Shown piece after piece: positions 11,287-23,786 of a stretch of 64,000 bases of DNA. The notes below the pieces were generated by a model that saw only the letters and a list, made by a program, of their open reading frames with translations, did not search any database and was not told the DNA's origin. The stretch is taken from the NCBI RefSeq assembly GCF_000715075.1, contig NC_134096.1, positions 116,744,698-116,808,697 of the forward strand. The letters run 5' to 3'. Each line of letters starts with the position of its first letter. The first letter of the stretch is position 1. The translations under genes and the position numbers were made by a program. This stretch comes from Nicotiana tabacum (lineage: Eukaryota > Streptophyta > Magnoliopsida > Solanales > Solanaceae).

Positions 11287-13368
11287 CTATCCTGCTTTTA
11301 CCCTCTCTAAAAAGAGTGGGTGTTGAGCCCATACATTGCAATATTGGAATGACCTCTTAGCTCTATCTTTCTCTGCTGTAAGTGAAATCTTTGCTGGACA
11401 GTGGTCACTAATACCCTCAAGCAAATATATTACCCTGCATGGAGGCATATCTTCAAGCCAATCCCCATTTATAAACACCCAGTCTACTTTGAGAAAATTC
11501 TTTGGTCAGCATGTTTATCATTCCATGTGTAATGATTCCCTAAGTGGGGCATTTCTATTAGGCTAAATACATCAGCATCCCCTTTAACTTATTTTTACTT
11601 TTCACTTTAACACTCATTCTTAAGATCGTTTTATTTAAACACTCCAACCAACCCTTTAGTGTGTCATCCGGACACTAAAATGTTAGGCAGCCAAACACGA
11701 TAGATGCGTGTAATTCACATGCCAGAATGACCAATAAAACGGAGACACATGGATGAGACATTAAAATTTTTTTAGGAAAAAGGAAAAAGATAAAAAAAAT
11801 AAGAACTCTCTGTTATATTCTTCCTGACCCCCCCACTCCCAACTTCTTCTATCAATTCAACTATTCAGTACAAACCTTGGCCAATTCTTCACCATTATTT
11901 CATCTTTCATTTTAATAATTAATCAAATTCTTTCACAAACCTTGCCGGACACATCAAAAAACTGTAGCAAAACATCACATGGGCATTCCAACTTCACACC
12001 AGTTCTGAACAGATTCGATCCAATCCAAACGCGGGAGGTTTTTACCTAGGTCGTAATCTATCTCCCCACTAAAATTTGGATCATTCCAACTTCAAAATTG
12101 GTAACTCCGATGAAGCTCCAAGTTCCGACGAGCTCTATTAGGCCGGAGATGGTGTTCAAGCCAATCAAATACAGCAAAACCAATGCCGAACAATTTCTGC
12201 ACCTCAAGGGAGTGTTTTTAACCCCTCTTCTTCAGCTTTGATCCACTCAGCTTCGACGAATTTGAAAATGGAGAATTTGGCAAGTTGGGTATACTAGGTA
12301 TTCGACAAAATATCAATTTCAATTTCACTCCAATTCAGCAAGCTTCAAATATTGTACATGCTTCTTCTCATCAAATACAATCCCCCCATATAGTTTTTGG
12401 TAAAAAAAAAAAATAGTACCGATTCGAGTAATTCTTGTTCATATATGAATGCTAAACGTTTTCGAGGAGAAAGCTACTCTTAGTCATGGTTGTTTTTGAG
12501 TAAGTCTTGAAGCGGAAGCTTGGATCTTAAAAATGAGATAATCAATATTAAATCCTATGTATTAAAGCAGAAGCTTCGATCTTAAAACGGAAGCTTGGCA
12601 TAACTTAGAATTACTCCTTTGTGTACATTATATTTTCTGAAAAATTAAAAGAGAAATTATTTTATTGGACTATTTCACGCGCCTGAAAAAAGTGAAAAAC
12701 ATTCACCTTGCCATGTCAGCCTTTTGTGTCTGGGTGACACACTAAAGGGCTGGTTGGAGTGTTAAAATGGAACGACCTTAATAATAAGTATTAAAGTGGA
12801 AAGTGAAAACAAGTTGAAGGGGCTGCCGGTGTATTTGGCCTTTCTATTAGTCCACAAGTGTCAACACAATTATGAAAATCCACTATTTCTGCCCATGTAA
12901 CAGGGTTACCCCTATTCTGTCATCCTCTCTAAGCACAGAGTTAAAATCACCCACAAACATCCATGGTTTTGTGCACAACTTACATTGCTATATGATATTC
13001 TCCCATAAACTCCACCTATCCTCCTTAGTATTAAAAGCATAGATCACTGATAACATAAAGGTCAATTGTTGAGGAATGAATTGCACCTCACATGTTACCA
13101 TTTGAGCAATTATTTGCACAGGTATCACCTTGTAATAATCCTGCCTCCATGTAATCAGAATCCTATCATTATAATGAGATCCTAAGTTTGTAATATACTG
13201 CCATCCCCCAAACATTTTTTGGACCACTTGGTCCATTTTTGCTTTCTTTATTTTTGTTTCCAACAGACATATTAATCCAACTTGTTCCGCATTGCAAAGG
13301 AGTTTCACCTCTTTTTGCTTATTAGGGGCATTCAAGCCCCTTGTATTCCAGCATAACATGTTAACCAT
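11287..13368 (-). pseudogene. LINE ORF2 endonuclease, split by a Mutator-like element
   Basis: The N-terminal piece (13368-12988) starts MVNMLCWNTRGLN and has the LLETKI glutamate motif of the APE-type endonuclease, then LGSHYNDRILITW. The C-terminal piece (11478-11287) has the GISDHCPAKISL motif with the catalytic D-H pair. Between them sit the 1,280-bp element and its duplicated 9 bp. Remaining LINE sequence at 12850-12987 and 11479-11551 bridges them. This enzyme nicks the target to prime reverse transcription. Confidence 0.85.
11561..12840. mobile_element. Non-autonomous Mutator-like element (MULE)
   Basis: Long imperfect terminal inverted repeats of about 130 bp lie at 11561-11690 and 12712-12840. 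The left begins GGCTAAATACATCAGCATCC; the right, reverse-complemented, begins GGCCAAATACACCGGCAGCC. A perfect 9-bp TSD, TTTCTATTA, lies at 11552-11560 and 12841-12849. Nine-base duplications and long inverted repeats are the signature of the Mutator superfamily. No transposase reading frame is present. Confidence 0.92.
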
Positions 13369-13397
13369 CCCCAGAATGGAGTATGGTCACACCTCCT

Positions 13398-15476
13398 TGT
13401 CACGACCCAAAATCTAACCATGGTCGTGATGGCGCTTATCGTGTTACAAGGCAAGCCTATTTTTCAAAATATTACTACTAAATCGATTATAAAAATTTAA
13501 TAAAATATTTTCAATATTTGTATTTTTTTAATAAACTAAATCAACTCTAAATATAATTATAGAAAATACGGAAACGAGCCCCAAACATCGGGGTGTCACT
13601 AAGTCATGAGCGTCTAAATCTATGAACTAAGAAATAAAACTGTCTAACTGTCAATACAGTCCAAAAGAAGAAATGATAAAAGGAGTAACAAGGTCCTGCG
13701 GACGCTAACAACTACCTTGCAGTCTCCAACGATAGCCGACCTGAACTCAACAACCTCCGTAATCAAACACACCTTGATCTGCACATGAAGTGCATGGTGT
13801 AGCATGAGTACAACTGACTCAGTAGTAACAGAAATAACTAAGGAACTGAGTAGTAGTGACGTGCTAAGCAAAACAATTCAATTATTTATTTTCACAATTT
13901 ACAGTAAATATGAATAAACAGGTAAATTCCATAAAACCAACAAATGCCACAAAGCAAGTAATAGGTAAATGCAGTAACAACAAAAGTAAATGCAACCTCA
14001 TAACAATGTCACTCTATCACCCAGCACTCGACACTAAGCACTCAATACACTCAAAACTCAATAGGTACCTGCGCTCACTGGGGGTGTGTACAGACTCCGG
14101 AGGGGATCAAAAAGCCCAAGCTCTAAGCACGGACAACGCACGTGCTACACGGACAACTCACGTGCCATAATATCAATTCCCGGATCCGCATGATCAACTC
14201 ACGTGCTACGCGGACAACTCACACACTATGGTATCAATACCTGGATCTGCACAGACAACTCACGTGCCTCAATCAAATACCTCACAATAGGCCCTCAGCC
14301 TCACTCAGTCATGTACCTCTCTAGCCTCACCATCATCAACAAATAAGGGAAACACAGCCCATGTCAAGTATCACATCATATCAGCAAAATAATAGGGACT
14401 GAGGTAAACATGTACAATAATATCTATGACTGAGTGTAAATAATGTGAGCATGAATAAAGCCTAAGCATGATCTCTAACATGAAGGCAAACAAGTTCAAT
14501 AACAAATAAACACATAACCACAGATAATAGCCATTAGGCCTCACAGCCTCACGGGATGGACCAAGTCTTAATCCCTTGCGGTGCACACCCACACGCCCGT
14601 CACCTAGCATGGGTATCACTTCCAAACAATCACGTGATGCCACTCCGGGTTTATACCCACAAAGCCAGAGTTAAAATTGTTACTTACCTTAACATCGTAA
14701 AATCCTACTCCGGGATGCCCTCGTCTCTGGACTTGGTCTCCAAAACCTTCGAATCTAACCAAAATCAGAATACTACTATCAACATAGGCTAAAGAATCGA
14801 ATTCCACAATAAAAACTACATAAATAGGCCAAAAATCCGAAATCGGCCAAAACCCGGCCCCCGGGCCCACGTCTCGAAATCACTCAAAAATGGTAGAATA
14901 ATAATCCTCGTCCTCTCCCGAGTCTAACCATATAAAATTCATCAAAATCGGACTGTGTCTGGTCCCTCAAATGCTCACTTAAAACACTCCAAAACTCAAA
15001 CCCTAACTCCCTCAATTTCACCCTAAACCCCTACTAATTTCATGGCTAATCAGTGGAAGAACATCATAAATGCGTGTAAATAAACCCAAACGACTTACCT
15101 CACTGATGTCTCATGATTCTCCCTTGAAAAACACTGCCCTAGCTCAAAACCCGTTTAACAATGGAGGAAAATGGGCAAAAATTCACGAAGTCTAAAATTA
15201 CATTCTGGACACACTCCTAAGTCTAAAATCACTCAACGAAGCTAACTGAATCATAAAAATTCAAGTCCGAACTCGTTTACTCTCTAAGTGAACTTTCGGT
15301 TCACTTTTCTAACTTAGCTTTCTAACTAAGAGACTAAGTGTCTCATTTCACTCCAAAACTACTCCGAACCCAAACCTACCAACTAGATACAACTCAACAC
15401 AGCTGAACAACACATAAATAAGTAGAAATGGGGAAAACGGGCTACAACTCTCGAAACGACCGACCGGGTCGTTATA
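13398..15476 (-). repeat. Element 1, 3' LTR (left, internally deleted)
   Basis: 2,079 bp. It starts TGTCACGACCC and ends GGGTCGTTATA on the + strand. It matches the right LTR end to end except for one missing segment of about 0.8 kb after TTCACGAAGT (near 15190), which removes the CpG-rich block seen at 18410-18745. Donor-like ACTTACC sites (minus strand GGTAAGT) lie at 15093-15099 and 14682-14688. Confidence 0.85.
14130..14280. repeat. Short repeat array with G-box cores (element 1, left LTR)
   Basis: Several copies of an ACGGACAACTCACGTGC-type unit, some separated by TATCAATACCTGGATC-type spacers. CACGTG is a plant G-box core, the binding site of many bZIP and bHLH factors. The equivalent array in the right LTR is at 17290-17455. 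Confidence 0.6.
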
Positions 15477-16547
15477 TCCTCCCTCTCTTAAACAAACGTT
15501 CGTCTTCGAACGTGCCAAGAGTTGTTCCAAGCCATCAAATCACTATTCTATCTTACCACGCGCGTACCCAGGGGTGATCCCATGTCACCCTATTCCAAAT
15601 AGGCCTGACAAAACAATACAACTGAAAATCCTTAATTTAGCCTTAGGCCAAAAACCTTGGAATTTAATCCCCAACCTTCAGGATTTCTTTTCATGACACG
15701 AATCTTAAATTTACATAATGAATGAGTCTAAATAAGCTGCATCGAGCTATAGCTATAATCATGGATATAATCACCCAGCATATTACATAACTCGCCCGCT
15801 CGTAGCATCAGTCCTGATCACAGTAACTACTCCAAACCAACCAAGTACTAGTATAAAACCCCACAGTCAACAGAACCTCATTCCGCAACTTTCGTACACT
15901 GCCAATGATGAAAGAAACAATCAAAAACTCATAACCACTCATCAGATCGACCATCCATGGAGCTCTCTCGCCCCAACCAAAACCATAACTCTCTCGAATC
16001 TACCATAATCAAGCCTGATGGTGCCCATTCTAGGTCTAATGGCCTTATATTATTCAATACAACTATCCCACAGACACGCCGTATCAATATAACTCCAGCC
16101 ACCACTGCGTAATCCGTGTACCCAAATATGGGAGATGTATTAAGGAAGAGAACCATATTGCAAGTTCAACAAGCACCACCACAACCACAATGTTCCAACT
16201 GAAGCTACCGAGCCTAAGTTGCGGTCTAAACTTGGCCTCAAGTCCTCCAGACTAGCCCATCAAAAGAACACGGAATACACATCTCAAACATCGTTGATAG
16301 AATCACAAGCCGACGATGCACAACTGATACCGAGCGCTCATGTGCGCATACGAATGCGTGGAAGGAATTCAAAGAGTTATGTTTCAAGCTGAATCAATTC
16401 CGCACGATAGAATATAAGAAAGTGAAATTTTCCTAAGGGTTCGGCAGCCTCTCGAAGATAAGTACAGACGTCTCTGTACCGATCCAAAATCTCATAAGTA
16501 CAGACATCTCTCGTGAGACCTATGTAACCTAGGCTTTGATACCAACT
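15477..16547 (-). other. Element 1 internal domain, non-coding, with PPT and PBS
   Basis: The left edge TCCTCCCTCTCTT (15477-15489) is a polypurine tract on the minus strand. The right edge GCTTTGATACCA (16533-16544) is a primer-binding site for initiator Met tRNA with one change (TGGTATCAAAGC). No gag, protease or reverse transcriptase match was seen in any frame. About 330 bp next to the PBS, including CCTCAAGTCCTCCAGACT and GAGCGCTCATGTGCGCATA, is similar to the region after the PBS in element 2. Confidence 0.75.
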
Positions 16548-19434
16548 TGTCATGACCCAAAATCTAACCATGGTCGTGATGGCGCCTATCGTGTTACAAG
16601 GCAAGCCTGTTTCCCAAAATATTACTACTAAATCGATTATAAGAATTTAATAAAAATATTTCCAGCATTTGCATTTTTTTATAAACTAAATCAACTCTAA
16701 ATATAATTATAGAAAATACGGAAACGAGCTCCAAACATCAGGGTGTCACTAAGTTATGAGCGTCTAAATCTATGAACTAAGAAATAAAAATGTCTAACTG
16801 TCAATACAGTCCAAAAGAAGAAATGATAAAAGGAGTAACAAGGTCCTGCGGATGCTAGCAACTACCTTGCAGTCTCCCACGATAGCCGGCCTGAACTCAA
16901 CGACCTCCGTAATCAAACACACCTGGATCTGCACATGAAGTGCATGGTATAGCATGAGTACAACTGACTCAGTAGTAACAGAAATAACTAAGGAACTGAG
17001 TAGTAGTGACGAGCTAAGCAAAACAATCCAATTATTTATTTTCATAATTTACAGTAAACATGAATAAACAGGTAAATTCCATAAAACCAACAAATGCCAC
17101 AAAGAAAGTAATAGGTAAATGCAGCAACAACAAAAGTAAATGCAACCTCATAACAATGTCACTCCATCACCCAACACTCGACACTCAGCATTCAATACCC
17201 TCAACACTCAATATACTCAACACTCAATAGGTACATGCGCTCGCTGGGGGTGTGTACAGACTCTGGAGGGGCTCAAAAATCCCAAGCTCTAAGCACGGAT
17301 AACGCACGTGCTGCACGGATAACTCACGTGCCATAATATCAATCCCTGGATCCGCACGTTCAACTCACGTGCTATGCGGACAACTCACGCGCTATGGTAT
17401 CAATACCTGGATCCGCACAGATAACTCACGTGCTGCACGGACAACTCAGATGCCTCAATCAAATACCTTACAACAGGCCCTGAGCCTCACTCAGTCATGT
17501 ACCTCTGTAGCCTCACCATTATCAACAAATAAGGGAAGCACAACCCACACCAAGTATCACAGCATATGAGCAAAATAATATGGACTGAGGTAAATATGTA
17601 CAATAATATCTATGACTAAGTATAAATAATGTGAGCATGAATAAAGCCTAAGCATCATCTCTAACATGAAGGCAAATAAGTTCAATAACAAATAAACACA
17701 TAACCACAGATAATAGCCATTAGGCCTCACAACCTTACGGGACGGACCAAGTCTCAATCCCTCACGGTGTACACCCACACGCCCGTCACCTAGCGTGGGT
17801 ATCACTTCTAAACAATCACGTGATGTCAAATCTCCGGGTTTATACCCTCAAAGCCAGAGTTAAAACTGTTACTTACCTTAACAACGTAAAATCCTACTCC
17901 GGGATGCCCTCGTCTCTGGACTCGCTCTCCAAAAGCTCCGAATCTAACCAAAATCAGAATACTACTATCAACATAGGCTAAAGAATCGAATTCCACAATC
18001 AAAACTACATAAATAGGCCAAAAATCCGAAATCGGTCAAAACCTGGTCCCCGGGCCCACATCTCGAAATCATTCAAAAATGGCAGAATAATAATCCTCGT
18101 CCTCTCCCGAGTCTAACCATATAAAAATCATCAAAATCGGACTCCGTTTAGTCCCTCACATCCTCACTTAAAACTCTCCAAAATTCAAAACCTAACTCAC
18201 TCAATTTCACCCTAAACCCCTACTAATTTCATGGCTAATCAGTGAAAAAATATCATAAACGCGTGTAAATAAATCCAAGCAACTTACCTCACTGATGTAT
18301 CGTGATTCTCCCTTGAAAAACACTGCCCTAGCTCAAAAACCCGTTCAACAATGGAGGAAAAAGGGCAAAAATTCACGAAGTGCAACTTATATAGGTTCTG
18401 CCCCAAGTATTCCGCACCTGCGGACCCTTTCTCGCTTCTGCTCAACCGCACCTGCAGAAAAATCCATCGCAGGTGCGGAACTCACTTATGAGCCCAGGTT
18501 CCGCATCTGCGACCAACCTGTCGCACCTGCGCTTGCGCACCTGCGTGTGACACGCCGCATCTGCGAAGCCAGCCTTCTTCCTTCCTTCCGCATCTGCGCC
18601 CCAGGTCTCGCACCTGGGGGCTTGCAGATGCGATAGCCTTCTCGCTCCTGCGTATCCTGCCTAGACCAGCACTCCCCGCACCTGCGAACCCCCATGCGTA
18701 CCGGCTGCCCCGCACCTGCGACTCCCTTTCCGCAGGTGCGGAAATATCAGTAGCAGCAGCTTCAGCTGTATTTTCCAACCTCGACAAATCCGTTAACCAC
18801 TCGGAATCGCCCCGACGTCCTCAGGACCTCAACCAAAAATACCAATAAGTTATATATCAACATACAAACTTGGTCGAACCTTCGAATCACTCAAAACAAC
18901 ATCAAAACACCAATTACCCTCGGAATCAAGTCTAAGAACTTCTAAATTTCCAAATTCGGCAACCGATGCCGAAACCAACCAAACCACGTCCGAATGACCT
19001 CAAATTTTATACACACGTCACAAATGACACTACGAACCTACTCTAATTTCCGAAATTCTATTCCGACCCCGATACCTAATTTTTCAATGCCGACCAAAAT
19101 CGCCAAATTTCTAACTTTCGCCAATTCAAGTCTAATTCTACCACGGACCTCCAAATTAGATTCCGGACACACTCCTAAGTCTAAAATCACTCAACGATGC
19201 TAACCGAATCATAAAAATCAAGTCTGAACTCGTTTACTCATAAGTCAACCTCCGATTGACTTTTCTAACTTAGCTTTCTAACTAAGAGACTAAGTGTCTA
19301 ATTTCACTCTAAAATTACTCCGTACCCAAACCTACCAACTCGATACAACTCAATACAATTGAACAACACATAAATAAGTAAAAATAGGAAAAACGAGGCT
19401 ACCACTCTCGAAACGACCGATCGGGTCGTTACAT
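16548..19434 (-). repeat. Element 1, 5' LTR (right, full length)
   Basis: 2,887 bp. It starts TGTCATGACCC and ends GGGTCGTTACA. It holds a G-box array (17290-17455), donor-like ACTTACC at 17871-17877 and 18282-18288, and the CpG-rich GCACCTGCG block (18410-18745). The palindrome AACGACCGATCGGGTCGTT lies at the U3 end. Confidence 0.85.
18410..18745. repeat. CpG-rich block of GCACCTGCG/CGCAGGTGC words
   Basis: More than a dozen copies of CGCACCTGCG, its reverse complement and one-base variants (CGCATCTGCG), in both orientations and irregularly spaced. The arginine- and cysteine-rich reading frames across it are by-products of the word, not proteins. Confidence 0.8.
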
Positions 19435-19439
19435 TCCTT

Positions 19440-19680
19440 CTTTTCCACCTACTTCTTTCTCCCCTTGTCTGCTTTTTCCAGGTTTATCCAGCACCTGAAA
19501 TGTGTTTGTCCTCACATCTTAAGATTTTGTTGTAGCCTTTTCACCCCTTTTTCTTCTAAGAGGAAACTGCGAACCATCTCAAGGCACACCTGCATCTTTA
19601 AGGGCCAATATGTAATTAGCAGATATGAACTGGCTTTTTCATTGCAAAGCTAACGTTGACAAGAAAAAGGACCAACACTA
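19440..19680 (-). other. Probable 5' remainder of the LINE
   Basis: The sequence resumes here after the LTR element, whose insertion point is just before LINE ORF2. I see no diagnostic motif, so assignment to ORF1 or the leader rests on position only. The LINE's 5' end and TSD were not identified. Confidence 0.35.
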
Positions 19681-19963
19681 ATCTTTCCTTATGTTAAGAC
19701 AAATAATACTTGTCTCCAAATTGTATAACCGTTTTTCCATTTAGTTTGATACCATTTTACTTATACTATTCAAAGTAAATCAACATCACACGTATCGTGT
19801 TTAGTCAAATACCTCCAGTTAAATGTGACAGATAAAGTTGTAAAAATTAAAGACATTAATAGTTATTTGATTTGGTCGTTGATATAAAAATTTAGTTCAA
19901 GGTGAAGTTTAGAGAAGAAAGTCTTAAACAAAGAACGACCGGATATTGTAATTTACAGTAAAA
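19681..19963. other. AT-rich spacer, nothing recognised
   Basis: No gene or terminal repeat was seen. The stretch lies between the LINE remainder and the split MITE. Confidence 0.3.
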
Positions 19964-20130
19964 AAGGGTGGCAAACGGTCGGGTCGGGTCGGATATAGGA
20001 CGGATTAAAATATTTAATAAAAAATGGATAAATTATTCGATCCGATCCATATTTAATACGGATAAAAAATGGGTTAACCATCAAATATTATGGATAACTA
20101 TATTGCGGATATTATGGGTAACTATATTAT
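19964..20130. mobile_element. MITE, left half (split by element 2)
   Basis: It begins GGGTGGCAAACGGTCGGGTC and continues as AT-rich words such as ATGGATAAATTATTCG and AAAAATGGGTTAACC. This resembles hAT-type nightshade MITEs with GGTGGCAAACGG ends. The other half resumes at 27338 (TATGGATAATATGG, CGTTTTTAAAAAGTTCATTA). The right terminal repeat is not seen before the Helitron end at 27537. Confidence 0.5.
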
Positions 20131-20834
20131 CAATGTGTAATGACCCGACCGGTCGTTTTGAGCATTTACGTTCCTTTCAACTATTTGAAGTCTTGAATAA
20201 CTTCCTACGAGGTATTATGACTTGTGTGAATTGTCGGTTTTGGTTTTAAGGTATTCCAGAGTTAGCTTGGAAGAATGAATTTTCATGTTGGAAGTTTAAG
20301 TTGAAATAGTTTATTGGATATTGATTTATGTGTAAACGACCCCGGAATTTAATTCTGTTGATTCCAATAGCTCCGTATGGTGATTTTGGACTTAGGAGCG
20401 TGTCCGAAGAATTATTTGGAGGCCCGTAGTGGAATAAGGCTTGAAATGCCAAAAGTTAAAATTTTAAAAAGTTTGACTCGGGGGTTGACTTTTTTATATC
20501 GAGGTCGGAATCTAATTCTGAAAATTTTCATAGCTCCGTTATGTCGTTTATGACTTGTGTGAAAAATTTGAGGTCAATCAGACGTGAATTGATAGGTTCT
20601 GGAGTCGTTTGTAGAAACTGGAATTTTCAAAGTTTATTAGGTTTGAATTGGGGTGTAATTCATGATTTTAGCGTTGTTTGAGGTGATTTGAGGGTTCAAC
20701 TAAGTTCGTATGATGTTTTAGGACTTGTTAGTATATTTGGTTGAGGTCCCGAGGGGCTCGGGTGAGTTTTCGGGTGGTTTCGGACCATTTCTAGGCCATT
20801 CTTAGTTGCTGATTTTTGGCCACAGAGGTATGCA

Positions 20835-21380
20835 TCGCGATCGCGGACAAATGGTCGCGATCGTGAAGAGCAATTTTGCTATTCGGGCACTGTGAATCGC
20901 GATCGTGGAAGCCTTTTCACGATCGCGTAGAGGAAACTCCTGCTGCACTGACCCGATTTTGAAAACTTATATCTCGCAATCTATAAGGAATTTGGAGATG
21001 ATCCAAAAATAAAGATTGTAGCCCTTTATGTCTAGTTTTCAGAAATATAAACCAATTGTCATTTGGAGTTGTATGCAAAGAGTTATAGTAGATACACTAT
21101 AGGCTGTCTGGAAAGAGTTTGGAAATTCTCTGTTGCACTGACCCGATGTTGGAAGCTTATATCTTAGAATGTATAAGGAATTGGGAGATGAGCTACAAAT
21201 GAAAGTTATAGCCCTTGGTGTTTAGTTGTCAGAAAGCTAAACCAATTACAAATTGGAGTTTTGTACAAAGAGTTATGACCATTATACTAAAGGCTATTTG
21301 GAAGAGCTGAGCATTTGTTCTTCGCGATCGCGAAAGGCAAATTTTGGGCAGGAAATTTTTGTTCTTCGCGATCGCGAAGA
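20835..21380. repeat. CpG-rich block of TCGCGATCGCGA words
   Basis: Two clusters (20835-20935 and 21315-21380) carry the palindrome TCGCGATCGCGA and variants. They lie on either side of a duplicated AT-rich unit that begins CTGTTGCACTGACCCGAT. Confidence 0.75.
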
Positions 21381-22414
21381 GTAAATGAATGGACAGAAGA
21401 TAAAATCGTGGGTTTTGGTTTCTTTCTTCATTTTTTGGATTTTGGAGCTCGGATTGGGCGACTTTGGAGAGGAAATTTTTCACAAAACTTGGGGTAAGTG
21501 TTCTTGACTCCCTTGGGATTATATTACATGAATTAATATTCGTTTTCAATGTTAGATTATTGATTTTTCAAGAGAAATCAGAGGAATTTCTACAATTTCG
21601 TAAAAATAAATTTTCGAGATATGAACACCGATTCAGAGTCGGATTTGAGTAAAATTAGTATGGTTGAACTTGTAATTGGATGGGTTGTCGGATTTTGTGA
21701 GTTTCGTCGGATTCTGAGATGTGGGCCCCCGGCAAAATTTGAGCTAAATTTCGTATTTTGATGGAAAATTAGCATTTTCTTATGAAATTAATTTCAATAA
21801 ATTTTATTGACTGAATCAAATTAATTGTGACTAGATTCGAGCCGTTTGGAAGTTGATATGCGCAGAACGAAATTTCTGGAGCATTTTTTAGCTTGCTCGA
21901 TATTGGATTTGGCTTGTTCGAGGTAAGTAACTCTTCTAATCTTGAAGTTGAGGGTATGAACCCTGAATATATGTATTTCGTGAATTGTTGGGAGGTGACG
22001 TACATGCTAGGTGAAGGGCGTGTGGGCGTGCATTATAGAAATTATGGCATAATTATTTCTGTGAAATTTTGTAGTTAAATGATCTTTGCATTTTCCATGC
22101 GATTTTATGAGTTAAAGAAATTGAGCTGAAAAGCATATTAAAAATCATGCTGAGGACCCACGGAGGTCATATTGTTGTGAAATATTTATTTTAAAATAAA
22201 AATTCATACTCAGTCATATTTATTTAATTGCATATCATATCCCAGTCTCTATTTTTATTTATTGATACATCATATCATCATATTTTTTGGGCTATTCGCA
22301 TGACATTGTGAGCCTATGAAAGAGAGACTAGAGAGATTGATGACTGAGGGAGGCCAAGGGCTTGATTGTGAGGATATTTTTGGGATCGGGCTGCACGCCG
22401 CAGCAGGCCATGCT

Positions 22415-22760
<346 letters not shown>

Positions 22761-23786
22761 CGCTTGGGCTGTAAGAGCCCCTCATGAGTCTGTACACCCC
22801 CAGTGAGCGCAAACGACTATAAATAGGGATCAGGCTGCACGCCGCAACAGGTATTGTATAACGCTGAGTGATTGAGTGTGCTGAGCACAGTGAGAGAGAA
22901 TGTGACACACTGAGATTGAGTACTATGAGAGTGTGAGTACATGAGTACAATCTTAGAGATACATTGCATTGACATGCACACATGACATATATGCATAGAG
23001 ATGTGTTTTCTTCATGCTGTACGGTATCACATTGTTCATGATTTCTTACACATTTTGACAGATGGGCATAGTGATGCATTTATTTTACATCGGTTATCTG
23101 GGAAAGAAAATGAGATATTTTATTTATTATTGAATGGATTTTGAAAAATTTATTATTTTCAAACTATTCATATTATTGGCAACTTCAGCAAAAGATTTGA
23201 GTTTTCACTGATGGATTTGAAAGGAAGAACTATTATTTTTGAAATTATGATTTGGCTGAGCATTTTATCTCTGAGTTACTTCTGGTATTATTTAGTTATT
23301 GTTGTTATGGACTGTTGTGGACTATTGATTTTGGACTGACTTTGGTAGAAACTCGTCACTACTTTCAACCTAAGGCTAGGTTTGTTACTTACTCAGTACA
23401 TAGGGTCGGTTGTACTGATACTAAACTTCTGCACATTGCGTGCAGATGTTGATTGATGTTGTTGCTGTGCTCGATGGTTACGGGATTTGAAGATGTACCT
23501 ACGTTCCTATTGTAGCTGCCTCTTATTTATGGTAGCCTTAAATTATAAAAGCTCTGTTTATGTACCATTCAAACAGACTATGTATTTATTTCATTTCCGC
23601 TTTGTATACTCTATTCTTAGAAGCTCATGATTTGTACTACCAGTTCTTGGGGGTTGTATAAGATCATGATCTTTATTCACTTAAATTGCTTTAATAATTA
23701 TTATTGAAATTGGTTAGTTGGAAATTGGCTTATCTAACGGGATGGGTTAGGTGCCATCACGACTAGTTGGATTTTGGGTCGTGACA

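Larger units (their letters stand above)
8549..13397 (-). mobile_element. L1-type LINE (non-LTR retrotransposon), 3' portion
   Basis: The element lies on the minus strand. Its poly(A) tail is the T-run at about 8549-8564. Going leftward on the + strand, ORF2 runs from endonuclease (13368 down to about 11287), through reverse transcriptase (10557-9853), to the C-terminal zinc-binding region (9803-8830). A Mutator-like element interrupts the endonuclease and a gag-pol-less LTR element sits just before ORF2. The remaining 5' piece is probably at 19440-19680. Several stops and frame changes make it dead as a whole. Confidence 0.85.
13398..19434 (-). mobile_element. gag-pol-less LTR retrotransposon (element 1)
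   Basis: Two LTRs flank a 1,071-bp internal region (15477-16547) with no protein domain. On the minus strand the element runs from the right (5') LTR to the left (3') LTR. A primer-binding site at 16533-16544 and a polypurine tract at 15477-15489 fix this direction. Flanks read CTCCT (13393-13397) and TTCCT (19435-19439), a 4/5 match as TSD. It sits in the LINE. With element 2 it forms a non-autonomous family that must rely on enzymes from another Gypsy element. Confidence 0.85.

Noticed and set aside
18295..18787. Arginine- and cysteine-rich open reading frames on both strands
   Set aside because: They follow the repeated GCACCTGCG word of an LTR in every frame, and the same kind of frames appears in other LTRs (33010-33607, 40728-41382, 45846-46448, 60560-60922). 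They are not proteins.
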